From: Nitrososphaerota archaeon | GTDB lineage: Archaea > Thermoproteota > Nitrososphaeria > Nitrososphaerales > Nitrosopumilaceae | Assembly: GCA_002698885.1 (NCBI GenBank) | Contig: PAAH01000033.1 | Location: 4,514 to 22,417, forward strand | Direction: 5' to 3' | Length of the DNA: 17,904 nucleotides | Shown: piece after piece, positions 1 through 6,787 of the stretch | Position numbering within the stretch: position 1 is the first letter of the stretch | Layout: each line of letters starts with the position of its first letter | The notes under the pieces: model-generated | The model's input: the letters and a program-made list of their open reading frames with translations, nothing else | The model's database searches: none | What the model was told of the DNA's origin: nothing | Made by a program: the position numbers and the translations under genes

Positions 1-6
1 AAACAT

Positions 7-121
7 GCCGGGGTAGCTCAGCCTGGTTAGAGTGCCAGTTTCGTGGTTAACTCTGACGGGTCTTCCATAGAAGGCAATACTCATAATCTGGAGGTCGTGG
101 GTTCGAAACCCACCCCCGGCA
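7..121 (+). tRNA. tRNA-Met(CAU) with a non-canonical intron
   Basis: The acceptor stem GCCGGGG (7-13) pairs with CCCCGGC (114-120), and the discriminator is A121. A GCTC/GAGT D-stem and a GTGGG-TTCGAAA-CCCAC T-arm are intact. Read straight through, the anticodon arm does not fold. Removing 39-78 gives CCAGA-CTCATAA-TCTGG, a perfect five-pair stem with a seven-base loop and anticodon CAU. The mature tRNA is 75 nt. CCA is not encoded, as is common in archaea. The anticodon stem is not the GGG/CCC type of initiator tRNA, so elongator Met is preferred. An Ile2 tRNA with lysidine- or agmatidine-type modification of C34 would also read CAU and cannot be fully excluded. No promoter is visible because only six bases precede the gene. 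Confidence 0.93.
39..78 (+). other. tRNA intron at position 30/31, bulge-helix-bulge
   Basis: This 40-nt intron interrupts the anticodon stem between tRNA positions 30 and 31, not at the usual 37/38 site. The splice junctions form a textbook bulge-helix-bulge. The four-pair central helix is TGCC (33-36) with GGCA (73-76). The three-base bulges are AG^T (37-39) and AT^A (77-79), each cut after the second base. The outer helix is GAG (30-32) with CTC (80-82), and the inner helix is TTC (40-42) with GAA (70-72). It would be removed by the archaeal tRNA splicing endonuclease. Non-canonical intron positions are known in Thaumarchaeota and Crenarchaeota, whose endonucleases accept relaxed motifs. 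Confidence 0.88.
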
Positions 122-140
122 TTTACAATTATAAGATAAA

Positions 141-1019
141 TTATGACTTTTTACCAATAACTAAATCGACTTTATAATTGAGAGTAGTTCTCTTGTTAAT
201 TTTTAGATTCCAAGAAAACGAATTTGGGTTTTTTGTATTATACATGATTGACATTCCAAGATTATGAAATTTTTTCCTAATATCATTTTCATAAAGTGGT
301 GTCCTAACAGAATTTTTTCCACGATCATAATCATATGGGTCAGAAATTATGATATAACCATGGTTTACTTGCTTGAACATAATATTCAGTAATTCAACTG
401 GTTCAACTAGCTCTAATAGATTAAGTGCAAGCACAATGTCAAACTTCTTTTTTCCAAAAGGATGAAAAAGTGAATCGCAGACAAAGAAATCTATATTTTC
501 TTGAGAATTTTGCTTTGCTGTAGTTATTGCGTAGAAAGATGAATCAATTCCAAAAACATTCTCATGTTTTTTGGCAAACGATTTTGATATGATTCCAATT
601 GATGCACCATGCTCTAATACAAACTTGGATCTTGGTAGCATGGAAAATTTTTGGGTCATTTTTGAATAGAACTGAGAATTTTTATTTTCACGGTATATTA
701 CCTCCCAACGTTTTTCAATAATTGCCAAATCGTTAGATGATTTTCTGAGTTTTGATAGTGTAATTTTAACAAAATTTTTCATTTTTTGAGAATTTGATAA
801 TAATAATAAATTTCCTCCAAGAGATGGCCTTAATTTCAGATAATTTGTAAAGGATTTCATAATTATAGGAATTCCATTAATAATTGGAAATTTTTCCTTA
901 CAATCGATACAAACTAAAAATCCCTCTATAATTTCAGATGATTCATTAAGAACTTCTAAATTTATTTTACCTGAACACTTTACACATCTTAAAAATTTGA
1001 CACTTGTTTTGTTCAACAC
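141..1019 (-). CDS. SAM-dependent methyltransferase with N-terminal zinc finger
   Basis: This is a 292-residue class I SAM-dependent methyltransferase of unknown substrate. Residues 10-52 carry two CxxC pairs (C12/C15 and C37/C40) followed by FPIINGIPII, the layout of a Trm112/UPF0434-like zinc-binding domain. The Rossmann methyltransferase core follows at about 130-235. It has a motif I variant EHGASIG (136-142), an acidic motif II end at GID (157-159), and FDIVLALNLLELV (193-205) at strands 4 and 5. The start is GTG at 1019, and no ATG lies nearby upstream. It is transcribed divergently from the gene at 1093, and its 3' end lies 20 bases beyond tRNA-Met. Similar fusions act on small metabolites, sugars or lipids; nothing here picks one. 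Confidence 0.75.
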   Translation of the reverse strand: MLNKTSVKFLRCVKCSGKINLEVLNESSEIIEGFLVCIDCKEKFPIINGIPIIMKSFTNYLKLRPSLGGNLLLLSNSQKMKNFVKITLSKLRKSSNDLAIIEKRWEVIYRENKNSQFYSKMTQKFSMLPRSKFVLEHGASIGIISKSFAKKHENVFGIDSSFYAITTAKQNSQENIDFFVCDSLFHPFGKKKFDIVLALNLLELVEPVELLNIMFKQVNHGYIIISDPYDYDRGKNSVRTPLYENDIRKKFHNLGMSIMYNTKNPNSFSWNLKINKRTTLNYKVDLVIGKKS

Positions 1020-1062
1020 ATAATACTGAATATTAGATAATATCTGTTTTTCATCTAGATAG

Positions 1063-1070
1063 TATTAAAT
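1063..1070 (+). promoter_or_regulatory. TATA box for the gene at 1093
   Basis: TATTAAAT is centred about 26 bases upstream of the ATG at 1093. That spacing would make transcription start at or next to the start codon (leaderless mRNA), as at several other promoters in this window. This supports ATG 1093 over the in-frame TTG at 1081. Confidence 0.45.
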
Positions 1071-1092
1071 TAGTTTTAATTTGATTTCAAAT

Positions 1093-2310
1093 ATGACTGA
1101 ACTTGAAGAATTTGCTGAAGCATTATTAGATCAAATTTCTGTAGAAATTAATGAGGAAAAAGAGATTTCTGGACTTTTTTCTAAAATAAATGAAGACTCA
1201 AGTGTTCCAAAAAATTTTGAGCAACTAGAGAGTTTTGTAGAAAAAGAAAGTCAAGAATTAGTAGAAAAAGTATCTGATTTCACTAATTTACAAGTACCAT
1301 CAAATATTAAAATTGAATTTCCAGACTTGAAAGAATTTAAAATGATGAAAGCTAAAAAAGTTCATACAACTAATGAGTCAAGACAATATGTAGATAAGTT
1401 ATTTTCAGCGGTTGCAGATTTGGATATTAATCAAATCTCTCAATTAATTGATAGTGATCTTGCAAAATTTTTTGTTTACTCTACATATGCTAAATCATAT
1501 ATTTCAAAAATTTCCACTACGTATGGAGATATTTTGGATTCAACTATATATCTAAACAAATTCATTCTATCTAGTTATCCTCAAATTATTCTTTACAAAC
1601 AAGGACCACCATTTGAATCAAGAGTGGAACAAGTTAATTCGGGATATCGTGGTGCGCTGAAGATGACTTTACTTGAAGAATTAATTCATTCCACACAAGA
1701 TAATTTGCATGATGAAAATAAAACAGCAGTGATAAATGTGAACTCAATCAATGAGGAACTTGCTAATATGATTATTAATTTAGATGATTCAACAACTTCT
1801 AAACTTTATGAATATTTGCAATTACAAACAGTTCCAGAGGATTTTCCAATTGCAAAAAAGGCAAATTTATTTTTCATGTTAAATCCTGACAACTTTATTG
1901 TGAATGTTCTAGGACCAGACGTAATGACATTTACGAAAGTTGAAGTTGATCCAAAAATCTCTGAATTTATTCCTGGTCTCTTAGATATTTATCAGAGATG
2001 GTTGCTTCCAATACAGAAACACCACGCTGCATTTACAACTATGGAGGGAATTGCTGAATTTTCTGTGCAAAACATACTATCATCTGATATAGACTTTCAG
2101 AACTATCTCACTACGTTTATGGGTACTGATTTTTCATCATATCAGGTTCGTAAAAGTATGGGAAAAGATTTCACCGCTAAAATTTATGAAAAATTTGGTC
2201 CAAAGTCATTTAAATTTTTGATTGAAAAACCACCATCAACAAAAGAACTTAAAGATCCTGAATTATATTTGAAAAGGGATTTATCCACTGGTTCTGATTA
2301 TGTTAAATGA
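1093..2310 (+). CDS. Uncharacterised protein with degenerate zincin-like motif
   Basis: I do not recognise this 405-residue protein. It has no signal peptide and no clear membrane segment. The first 100 residues are acidic and probably helical (clusters of Glu and Lys). Residues 193-202 read LLEELIHSTQ, and 317-323 read MEGIAEF. The pair resembles the HExxH helix and the downstream glutamate helix (E-G-x-A-E) of gluzincin metallopeptidases, except that the first His of HExxH is Glu here (E195-E196-x-x-H199). It may be an inactive or altered metallopeptidase relative; this is inference. The ATG at 1093 is preferred over TTG at 1081. The stop codon overlaps the next start as ATGA (2307-2310), so the two genes are translationally coupled. 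Confidence 0.7.
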   Translation: MTELEEFAEALLDQISVEINEEKEISGLFSKINEDSSVPKNFEQLESFVEKESQELVEKVSDFTNLQVPSNIKIEFPDLKEFKMMKAKKVHTTNESRQYVDKLFSAVADLDINQISQLIDSDLAKFFVYSTYAKSYISKISTTYGDILDSTIYLNKFILSSYPQIILYKQGPPFESRVEQVNSGYRGALKMTLLEELIHSTQDNLHDENKTAVINVNSINEELANMIINLDDSTTSKLYEYLQLQTVPEDFPIAKKANLFFMLNPDNFIVNVLGPDVMTFTKVEVDPKISEFIPGLLDIYQRWLLPIQKHHAAFTTMEGIAEFSVQNILSSDIDFQNYLTTFMGTDFSSYQVRKSMGKDFTAKIYEKFGPKSFKFLIEKPPSTKELKDPELYLKRDLSTGSDYVK

Positions 2311-3133
2311 GTAACAAATCTGAACCATTTATAGAGGAATGGGAATTATATGCCAAAAATCCTAACCATGATTTAATTGAAAAATGTCTAAAATTGGCAC
2401 AAATGCTAGAATACCCTGAACTTGATATTTCTGAATACGTTGAAAAAATTAACTCTATAGGAATTTCATTACAAAATCTACTTGTAGAAAAAAAAATCCA
2501 ACTTACCGAATTTCAATTCTCAACGAGTATTTATTTTCCAAATATGGATTTCAAGGTGATATGGATGACTATTACAATCCAAAAAATAATTTTTTAAATA
2601 ATGTTATTGAGCAGAAAGTAGGAATTCCAATCACATTATCAATAATTTATTCAGAAATAGGTAAATTCCTAAACCTAGATCTAAAAATTGTTGGATTTCC
2701 TAGTCATGTAATTGTAAAATATGATGAAGAAACTATATTGGACCCATTTAATCATGGTAATCTTTTATCATTAGATAATCTTCAAGAAATTTTACACAGT
2801 AATTATGGTGATGATGTTGAAGTTTTACCTGAATATCTTAACGAAATAACAACCGAAAAAATTTTAATTCGTATGTTACGAAATTTAAAAAATTCATACA
2901 TGGAATCGTATGCATATGAGATAGCAATAAAATGTAATAAAATGATTTTGTCATTAAGTCCTGATTCTCCAGATGAAGTTAGAGATCTAGGAATAATTGA
3001 GAACAAGTTGTTGCATTATGATAAAGCAGTAAAACTATTGAATCATTATTTAGAATTAGAACCTAATGCAAATGATGCAGATTTTATTCTAAAATTAATT
3101 AAAGAAGCACGTGAGAAAATTACTCATCGATGA
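2307..3133 (+). CDS. SirB1-family transglutaminase-like/TPR protein, frameshifted
   Basis: One gene read in two frames. Frame 1 runs from ATG 2307 and gives the helical N-terminal region. The rest of the family signature is in the -1 frame: ILNEYLFSKYGFQGD, then DDYYNPKNN, GIPITLSIIY, VGFPSHVIV and LDPFNHG, then TPR-like helices (ILSLSPDSPDE, YLELEPNA) to the stop at 3133. The two frames join exactly at a run of nine A (2488-2496). With ten A, or a -1 slip, one 275-residue SirB1-like protein results, with EKKNPTYRIS bridging the join. The His and Asp of the transglutaminase triad are visible, but the Cys position is not Cys (GIPIT). Sequencing error, a real null allele and slippage are all possible. 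It starts inside the previous gene's stop (ATGA). Confidence 0.8.
2488..2496 (+). other. A9 homopolymer at frameshift site
   Basis: Nine consecutive A mark the point where the SirB1-like reading frame shifts by -1. The codons across it are GAA AAA AAA, then ATC in frame 1 or AAT after a -1 slip. Such runs cause both sequencing and assembly indels and polymerase or ribosome slippage. Confidence 0.8.
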
Positions 3134-3308
3134 TTGAGGAAACATCATGACCCTTCTTAATCATTTTTACTTCATGACGTGCTAATTCATTCCTAAATGC
3201 ATTTTTAATTACATCAACTTCATTACGTAATGTTGCAATCTCATCTTCAAGTTTTGAAACACGATCATAAATTGTCTCTTCTTTACTGGTTTCTTTCTTA
3301 CTACTCAT
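3120..3308 (-). CDS. Small coiled-coil protein
   Basis: This 62-residue protein has a charged start (MSSKKETSKEET) followed by a heptad-like stretch at about 13-45 (VSKLEDEIATLRNEVDVIK). That stretch predicts a short coiled coil, probably a dimer. The tail HDVSSIIDE is acidic. No function can be assigned. Coding is supported by an ATG start, clear amphipathic periodicity and a position that exactly fills the gap between neighbours. Its last 14 bases overlap the end of the convergent SirB1-like gene. Confidence 0.6.
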   Translation of the reverse strand: MSSKKETSKEETIYDRVSKLEDEIATLRNEVDVIKNAFRNELARHEVKMIKKGHDVSSIIDE

Positions 3309-3365
3309 AGACTTGTAAAAATAAAAAATTCCTTAAAAAGGTATGGGTGTAAAACGAGGCTAATT

Positions 3366-3527
3366 CTATAAATCAAACTCTTGGTTACAAGATGGACATT
3401 TTCCACGTTCTTTTCCAACAACACCAATTATGAATATTCTGCCAATTGTCTTACATAAAGGACACATGCCAGTTGTAACATTTTTTGGAGTAGTTTTAAT
3501 AATTTTTTGTGATTTTCTTCTTCCCAT
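3366..3527 (-). CDS. Mini zinc-ribbon protein, Elf1-like
   Basis: This 53-residue protein begins MGRRKSQK, is basic for about 20 residues, and then has two CxxC knuckles (CPLC and CPSC, 18 residues apart) ending in NQEFDL. The start matches the MGRRKS opening of eukaryotic transcription elongation factor Elf1/ELOF1. The knuckle spacing is close to Elf1's, and GKERGKCPSCNQEF aligns naturally with the second half of its zinc ribbon. It lacks the C-terminal segment seen after the ribbon in Elf1. The ATG at 3527 is chosen because the longer GTG start (3548) would put seven extra residues before the MGRRK motif. If it is Elf1-like it would bind the RNA polymerase-DNA complex; otherwise it is an unassigned zinc ribbon. 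Confidence 0.65.
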   Translation of the reverse strand: MGRRKSQKIIKTTPKNVTTGMCPLCKTIGRIFIIGVVGKERGKCPSCNQEFDL

Positions 3528-3570
3528 AAAATTTATTTGAAAATCCACCTTTTAAGTTAATCTTAACTGA

Positions 3571-3654
3571 CGCGGGGTGAGGGATTTGAACCCCCGAGTT
3601 CTTGCGAACATGGGATTAGCAATCCCACGCCCTACCAGGCTAGGCGAACCCCGC
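3571..3654 (-). tRNA. tRNA-Ser(GCU)
   Basis: An 84-nt class II tRNA without an intron. The acceptor stem GCGGGGT/ACCCCGC and discriminator G73 fit archaeal tRNA-Ser. The anticodon stem TGGGA/TCCCA encloses the loop TTGCTAA with anticodon GCU. The long variable arm is TGTTC-GCAA-GAAC, and the T-arm is GGGGG-TTCAAAT-CCCTC with one G-T pair. CCA is not encoded. It reads AGC/AGU codons. Confidence 0.95.
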
Positions 3655-3686
3655 ACATACGTGCTAACTTAATTCTGTAAATAAAC

Positions 3687-4433
3687 TCATTCTTCCTCGA
3701 AAAGACTATAATTTTTGACCACACTTTGCAGTGATTTTCTCTCTCCTCCAACCACTTTAAGATCTACTGAGATATTCCCATTCTCAATTTTTACTATATT
3801 ATAACAATTTTCAAAAAATCCTCTGACACGTTCTGAAGAAACACTACCAGCATTTGCAATAAGTAAATTATTAAAATCCCATAACCACGGTCTGTGTTTA
3901 TGACCACATAATACAAGATTTACATTAGAATCTAATGTGGCTCTTAGAACATCACCAGCATCTATTATTGTTAGTCTATCAGAGCCTGTATCAGGAATTC
4001 CAATTAAATGATGATGCATCGCAAGAATTGTTGTTTTATTTTGGTATTTTTTCATAGTTCGTTCAAGCCATGAAATTTGCCTATAACCAACTTCACCTTC
4101 ATCCCTATCAGGTCTTGCTGTTCCTAATGTGACTAGGACAACATCATCGTTTAATTCATTAATTGTTTGAAATGGAAAATATTTTTTGAAATGTAAATAA
4201 CCAGTATTCCTGTAATCGTGGTTTCCACTAACTGCAATGATTTTTTCTACATTAATCTTTGAAATTAAGGTTTTACATTTTTCATACTGTTCTTTTAATC
4301 CTTCATTTGTTAAATCACCAGTAATAACTACTGCATCAGGATTCAATGCATTAACTTCTTCAATGACTTTTTCAAAAATATCTGCTCTAAACTGTGCTCC
4401 AACATGAATATCTGATAACTGAACAATTTCCAT
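3687..4433 (-). CDS. Calcineurin-like metallophosphoesterase
   Basis: This 248-residue cytosolic enzyme carries all metal-binding motifs of the calcineurin-like phosphoesterase family in order: DIH (8-10), GDLT (39-42), GNHD (70-73), HHH (140-142) and GHKH (177-180). They hold a dinuclear metal centre that hydrolyses phosphomono- or diesters. The overall layout is closest to the CpdA/Icc class of cyclic-nucleotide or general phosphodiesterases, but the substrate cannot be told from sequence. ATG 4433 opens directly on the first beta strand (MEIVQLSDIH), so the start is secure. It is divergent from icd, and tRNA-Ser lies 32 bases past its end. Confidence 0.9.
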   Translation of the reverse strand: MEIVQLSDIHVGAQFRADIFEKVIEEVNALNPDAVVITGDLTNEGLKEQYEKCKTLISKINVEKIIAVSGNHDYRNTGYLHFKKYFPFQTINELNDDVVLVTLGTARPDRDEGEVGYRQISWLERTMKKYQNKTTILAMHHHLIGIPDTGSDRLTIIDAGDVLRATLDSNVNLVLCGHKHRPWLWDFNNLLIANAGSVSSERVRGFFENCYNIVKIENGNISVDLKVVGGERKSLQSVVKNYSLFEEE

Positions 4434-4478
4434 CCTAAATTTTTAATAAATTTTCATAATTTAAGATTTTTCTAATTG

Positions 4479-4499
4479 TCTAGTATCTAGTATCTAGTA
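4479..4499. repeat. Three tandem copies of TCTAGTA
   Basis: Three perfect back-to-back 7-bp copies of TCTAGTA lie in the 109-bp gap between the divergent metallophosphoesterase and icd genes, upstream of the icd TATA box. They may bind a regulator or simply be slippage in AT-rich DNA. Confidence 0.6.
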
Positions 4500-4513
4500 T
4501 TACTTTATCAAGG

Positions 4514-4521
4514 AATAAATA
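4514..4521 (+). promoter_or_regulatory. TATA box of icd
   Basis: AATAAATA is centred about 26 bases upstream of the icd ATG, the spacing expected for a leaderless archaeal transcript. Confidence 0.45.
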
Positions 4522-4524
4522 ATT

Positions 4525-4539
4525 GAAAATTGCATTTTC
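4525..4539. promoter_or_regulatory. Inverted repeat between icd TATA box and start
   Basis: GAAAAT-TGC-ATTTTC is a perfect 6-3-6 inverted repeat at -18 to -4 from the icd ATG. It overlaps where RNA polymerase would start. The position suits a repressor site, but the arms are AT-rich, so chance is a real alternative. Confidence 0.35.
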
Positions 4540-4542
4540 GTT

Positions 4543-5577
4543 ATGGTAAAAAAGGCAGTTATTATGAAAGGTGATGGAATTGGACCTGAAGTTGTTGATT
4601 CTATGATAAATATACTAAAGGAATGCAATATTCAGTCAGAGTTAATCTATTGTGATGCAGGCTCAGAACAATGGGAACAGAACGGTTGCAAGGATCCAAC
4701 ATACATTCCGGAATCAACTATGAAAAATCTAGAGGAAGCAGATGCTTGCTTTAAAGGACCAACTACTACCATACCAAAACCAGGTGCACCAAGGAGTGTA
4801 GCAGTTAGTCTCAGACAAAAATTTGAATTATTTGCAAACATAAGACCAATCAAAACTTTCAAACGATTAACTCCAAATCTAGATCTTGATTTTGTTTGTT
4901 TTAGAGAAGCAACTGAAGGACTCTACAGTGGTGTTGAAGTAAAGTTAAATGATGATGCTGCTATAGCAATTCGCCAAATAACAAGAAAAGGATGCAATCG
5001 ATTTATGTCATCAGCAATGAATTGGGCAAAACAATATGATATGAATAAAATTGTTGCAATTACTAAAAGAAACATACTCAAAAAAACAGATGGTTTATTT
5101 TTTGAGGAAGTTCAAAATGCAATAAAAAACTATTCGGAAATGCAACTTGAGGAAATTTACATAGATAATATGGCACAGCAAATGGTAGTAAATCCACAAC
5201 AATTCAACAAATCTGTTTTAGTTAGTACGAATTTATTTATGGATATAATATCAGAACTTGCATCAGGAATTGTTGGATCAATTGGTTTAGTCTATTCATC
5301 TAATATGGGAGAATCATATGCTATGTTTGAGGCAGCACATGGAAGTGCACCATCATTCAAGGGTCAAAATAAGGTTAATCCCACAGCAACTGTTCTTGCA
5401 GGTGCTTGGATGGCAGAATATCTTGGTGAGACTGAGGTAAAGAACGCAATATTTTCAGCAACACATCAAGTTATCAATGATGGAAAATATGTGACATTTG
5501 ATATAGGTGGTGATGCGAGCACAACCCAGATGGCTGAACAGATTTCTAATCTTGCAAAATCTAATTTACGAAAGTAA
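4543..5577 (+). CDS. icd: Isocitrate dehydrogenase-like enzyme
   Basis: This 344-residue protein belongs to the beta-decarboxylating dehydrogenase family (isocitrate, isopropylmalate and homoisocitrate dehydrogenases). Seen: GDGIGPE (10-16); SVAVSLRQKFELFANIRP (85-102), with the Ser and the first two substrate Arg; FREATEGLYSG (120-130), with the third Arg and the catalytic Tyr; K175; NLFMDIISE (230-238); and AHGSAPSFKGQNKVNP (265-280). The Ser at the start of SVAVSLR sits where isocitrate dehydrogenases bind substrate, and the cofactor loop matches their xGQxKVNP pattern, favouring isocitrate over isopropylmalate. The family's usual Asn two residues after that Ser is Ala here. Cofactor choice (NAD or NADP) is not clear. 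The role would be 2-oxoglutarate supply. Its 3' end overlaps convergent prmC by 12 bases. Confidence 0.85.
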   Translation: MVKKAVIMKGDGIGPEVVDSMINILKECNIQSELIYCDAGSEQWEQNGCKDPTYIPESTMKNLEEADACFKGPTTTIPKPGAPRSVAVSLRQKFELFANIRPIKTFKRLTPNLDLDFVCFREATEGLYSGVEVKLNDDAAIAIRQITRKGCNRFMSSAMNWAKQYDMNKIVAITKRNILKKTDGLFFEEVQNAIKNYSEMQLEEIYIDNMAQQMVVNPQQFNKSVLVSTNLFMDIISELASGIVGSIGLVYSSNMGESYAMFEAAHGSAPSFKGQNKVNPTATVLAGAWMAEYLGETEVKNAIFSATHQVINDGKYVTFDIGGDASTTQMAEQISNLAKSNLRK

Positions 5578-6126
5578 ATTCTCAACCTTAACAATAATCA
5601 ATTCTTCATAAAATAGTTTTTTCTTTGAAATTATTTTTGCACTATAATTTTTAGATTCAACAAAATTAATCAGTTCAGTATAATTAGATAGTGATGAAGT
5701 TACAAAAAGAAATTTACCATTATTTGAAATATGACTTAATGCGGAGGATATAATTTCAATGGGTAATTCTAGACCATCCTTACCACCATCTGTAGCAACA
5801 TCAATAATTTCATCTGTGGCAAGATATGGTAGATTACAAATTATAAGATCAAATTTAAGTTGTAAAGCATCAGCTGAATTACAACAAACTACATTTTCAA
5901 CTTTATAATTTTGAACTCTAAGTGTATTGTAACTAATATCAGTTCCAACAACCAAATTAAATGAATTCTTGAGAATATTAGTAAGATAACCAGAGCCACA
6001 TCCAATATCTAATGCCATATTTCCACTTTCCTTTTCAATTATATCTGCAAGGAAAAAAGTATCTTCTGCAGGTAGATATTGCTCAGATCTTTTTAATTTT
6101 GTTTGCAAATTTGATAATTTCATCAT
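5566..6126 (-). CDS. prmC: PrmC/HemK-type protein glutamine methyltransferase
   Basis: This 186-residue SAM methyltransferase corresponds to the compact archaeal/eukaryotic (Mtq2-like) form, without the N-terminal domain of bacterial PrmC. The expected role is N5-methylation of the GGQ glutamine of release factor aRF1. Motifs: YLPAEDTFFLAD (17-28), typical of the family's N-terminus; DIGCGSGYLT (40-49); the acidic motif II end GTDIS (61-65); and GGKDGLE (114-120). The catalytic NPPY appears as NLPY (98-101), an unusual Pro-to-Leu change. It is last in the rpl21e operon, and its start lies 44 bases inside ksgA. The PAEDTF motif near the N-terminus requires this overlapping start (ATG 6126 or 6123). 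Confidence 0.85.
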   Translation of the reverse strand: MMKLSNLQTKLKRSEQYLPAEDTFFLADIIEKESGNMALDIGCGSGYLTNILKNSFNLVVGTDISYNTLRVQNYKVENVVCCNSADALQLKFDLIICNLPYLATDEIIDVATDGGKDGLELPIEIISSALSHISNNGKFLFVTSSLSNYTELINFVESKNYSAKIISKKKLFYEELIIVKVENLLS

Positions 6127-6787
6127 TACTCATCTCTTCTAATCTAACATCAGATTTTATGTTTAATCCTAATTGTTTACCAATATTTTGTATTTTTTTT
6201 CTTCTAAATGAAAACAGTAGATTTACAGATTGAATTAATTCAATAGAAAATATTGATTTTCGTTTAAATTCCATTATGGCAGAATCGATTTTAGGTACTG
6301 GGGAAAAATTTTCTTTTCCTATTTTTCTTAAGATTTTCATATTAAAACCTGATTGAGCTAAAACAGATATTGCCTTTCTATCTTTTTTTGTAGAAAGTAA
6401 TTTTTGTGCAAAATCATATTGAACCATAATTATAGCTAGTGAAAATTTCTGCATTAACATCCAATTTATAGCAGTTCTGCTTTTGGAGTATGGTAAATTT
6501 GAAATAAAAATATCAAATTTCTCATTTTGTTTAAAACCATCACCATGAATAATTGTTAGATTCTTAATATCTGCAAATACATTAATTATTTCATTGTAAA
6601 GTGATTTATCTTTTTCAACTGATATCACATGCTTGGAGTTTTTACAAAGAAAAGATGTTAAAATTCCTCTGCCAGTTCCAACTTCATAAACAACATCATT
6701 TTTTGTAATATTTGCCGAATCAACAATAAATTTTGCTATATTGTTTGATTTTAGAAAGTGTTGACCAAGTTTTTTTCTTTTATTCAT
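6083..6787 (-). CDS. rsmA: 16S rRNA dimethyladenosine transferase
   Basis: This 234-residue KsgA/Dim1 enzyme dimethylates two adjacent adenines in the 3'-end hairpin of 16S rRNA during small-subunit maturation. Seen: the family opening KKLGQHFL (5-12); SAM motif I EVGTGRGILT (35-44); acidic V-E-K-D (57-60); catalytic NLPYSKS (97-103); and FSPVPKIDSA (161-170). It is somewhat shorter than bacterial KsgA, mostly in the C-terminal domain. The start ATG 6787 overlaps the stop of the DUF655 gene as ATGA, and prmC starts within its 3' end. Often named ksgA. Confidence 0.93.
   Translation of the reverse strand: MNKRKKLGQHFLKSNNIAKFIVDSANITKNDVVYEVGTGRGILTSFLCKNSKHVISVEKDKSLYNEIINVFADIKNLTIIHGDGFKQNEKFDIFISNLPYSKSRTAINWMLMQKFSLAIIMVQYDFAQKLLSTKKDRKAISVLAQSGFNMKILRKIGKENFSPVPKIDSAIMEFKRKSIFSIELIQSVNLLFSFRRKKIQNIGKQLGLNIKSDVRLEEMSNDEIIKFANKIKKI

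Noticed and set aside
7-121. Reading the first tRNA as tRNA-Thr(CGU) with a canonical 37/38 intron
   Set aside because: That reading leaves a T-T mismatch in the anticodon stem and no good splice motif. Removing 39-78 gives a perfect stem, a CAU anticodon and a complete bulge-helix-bulge.
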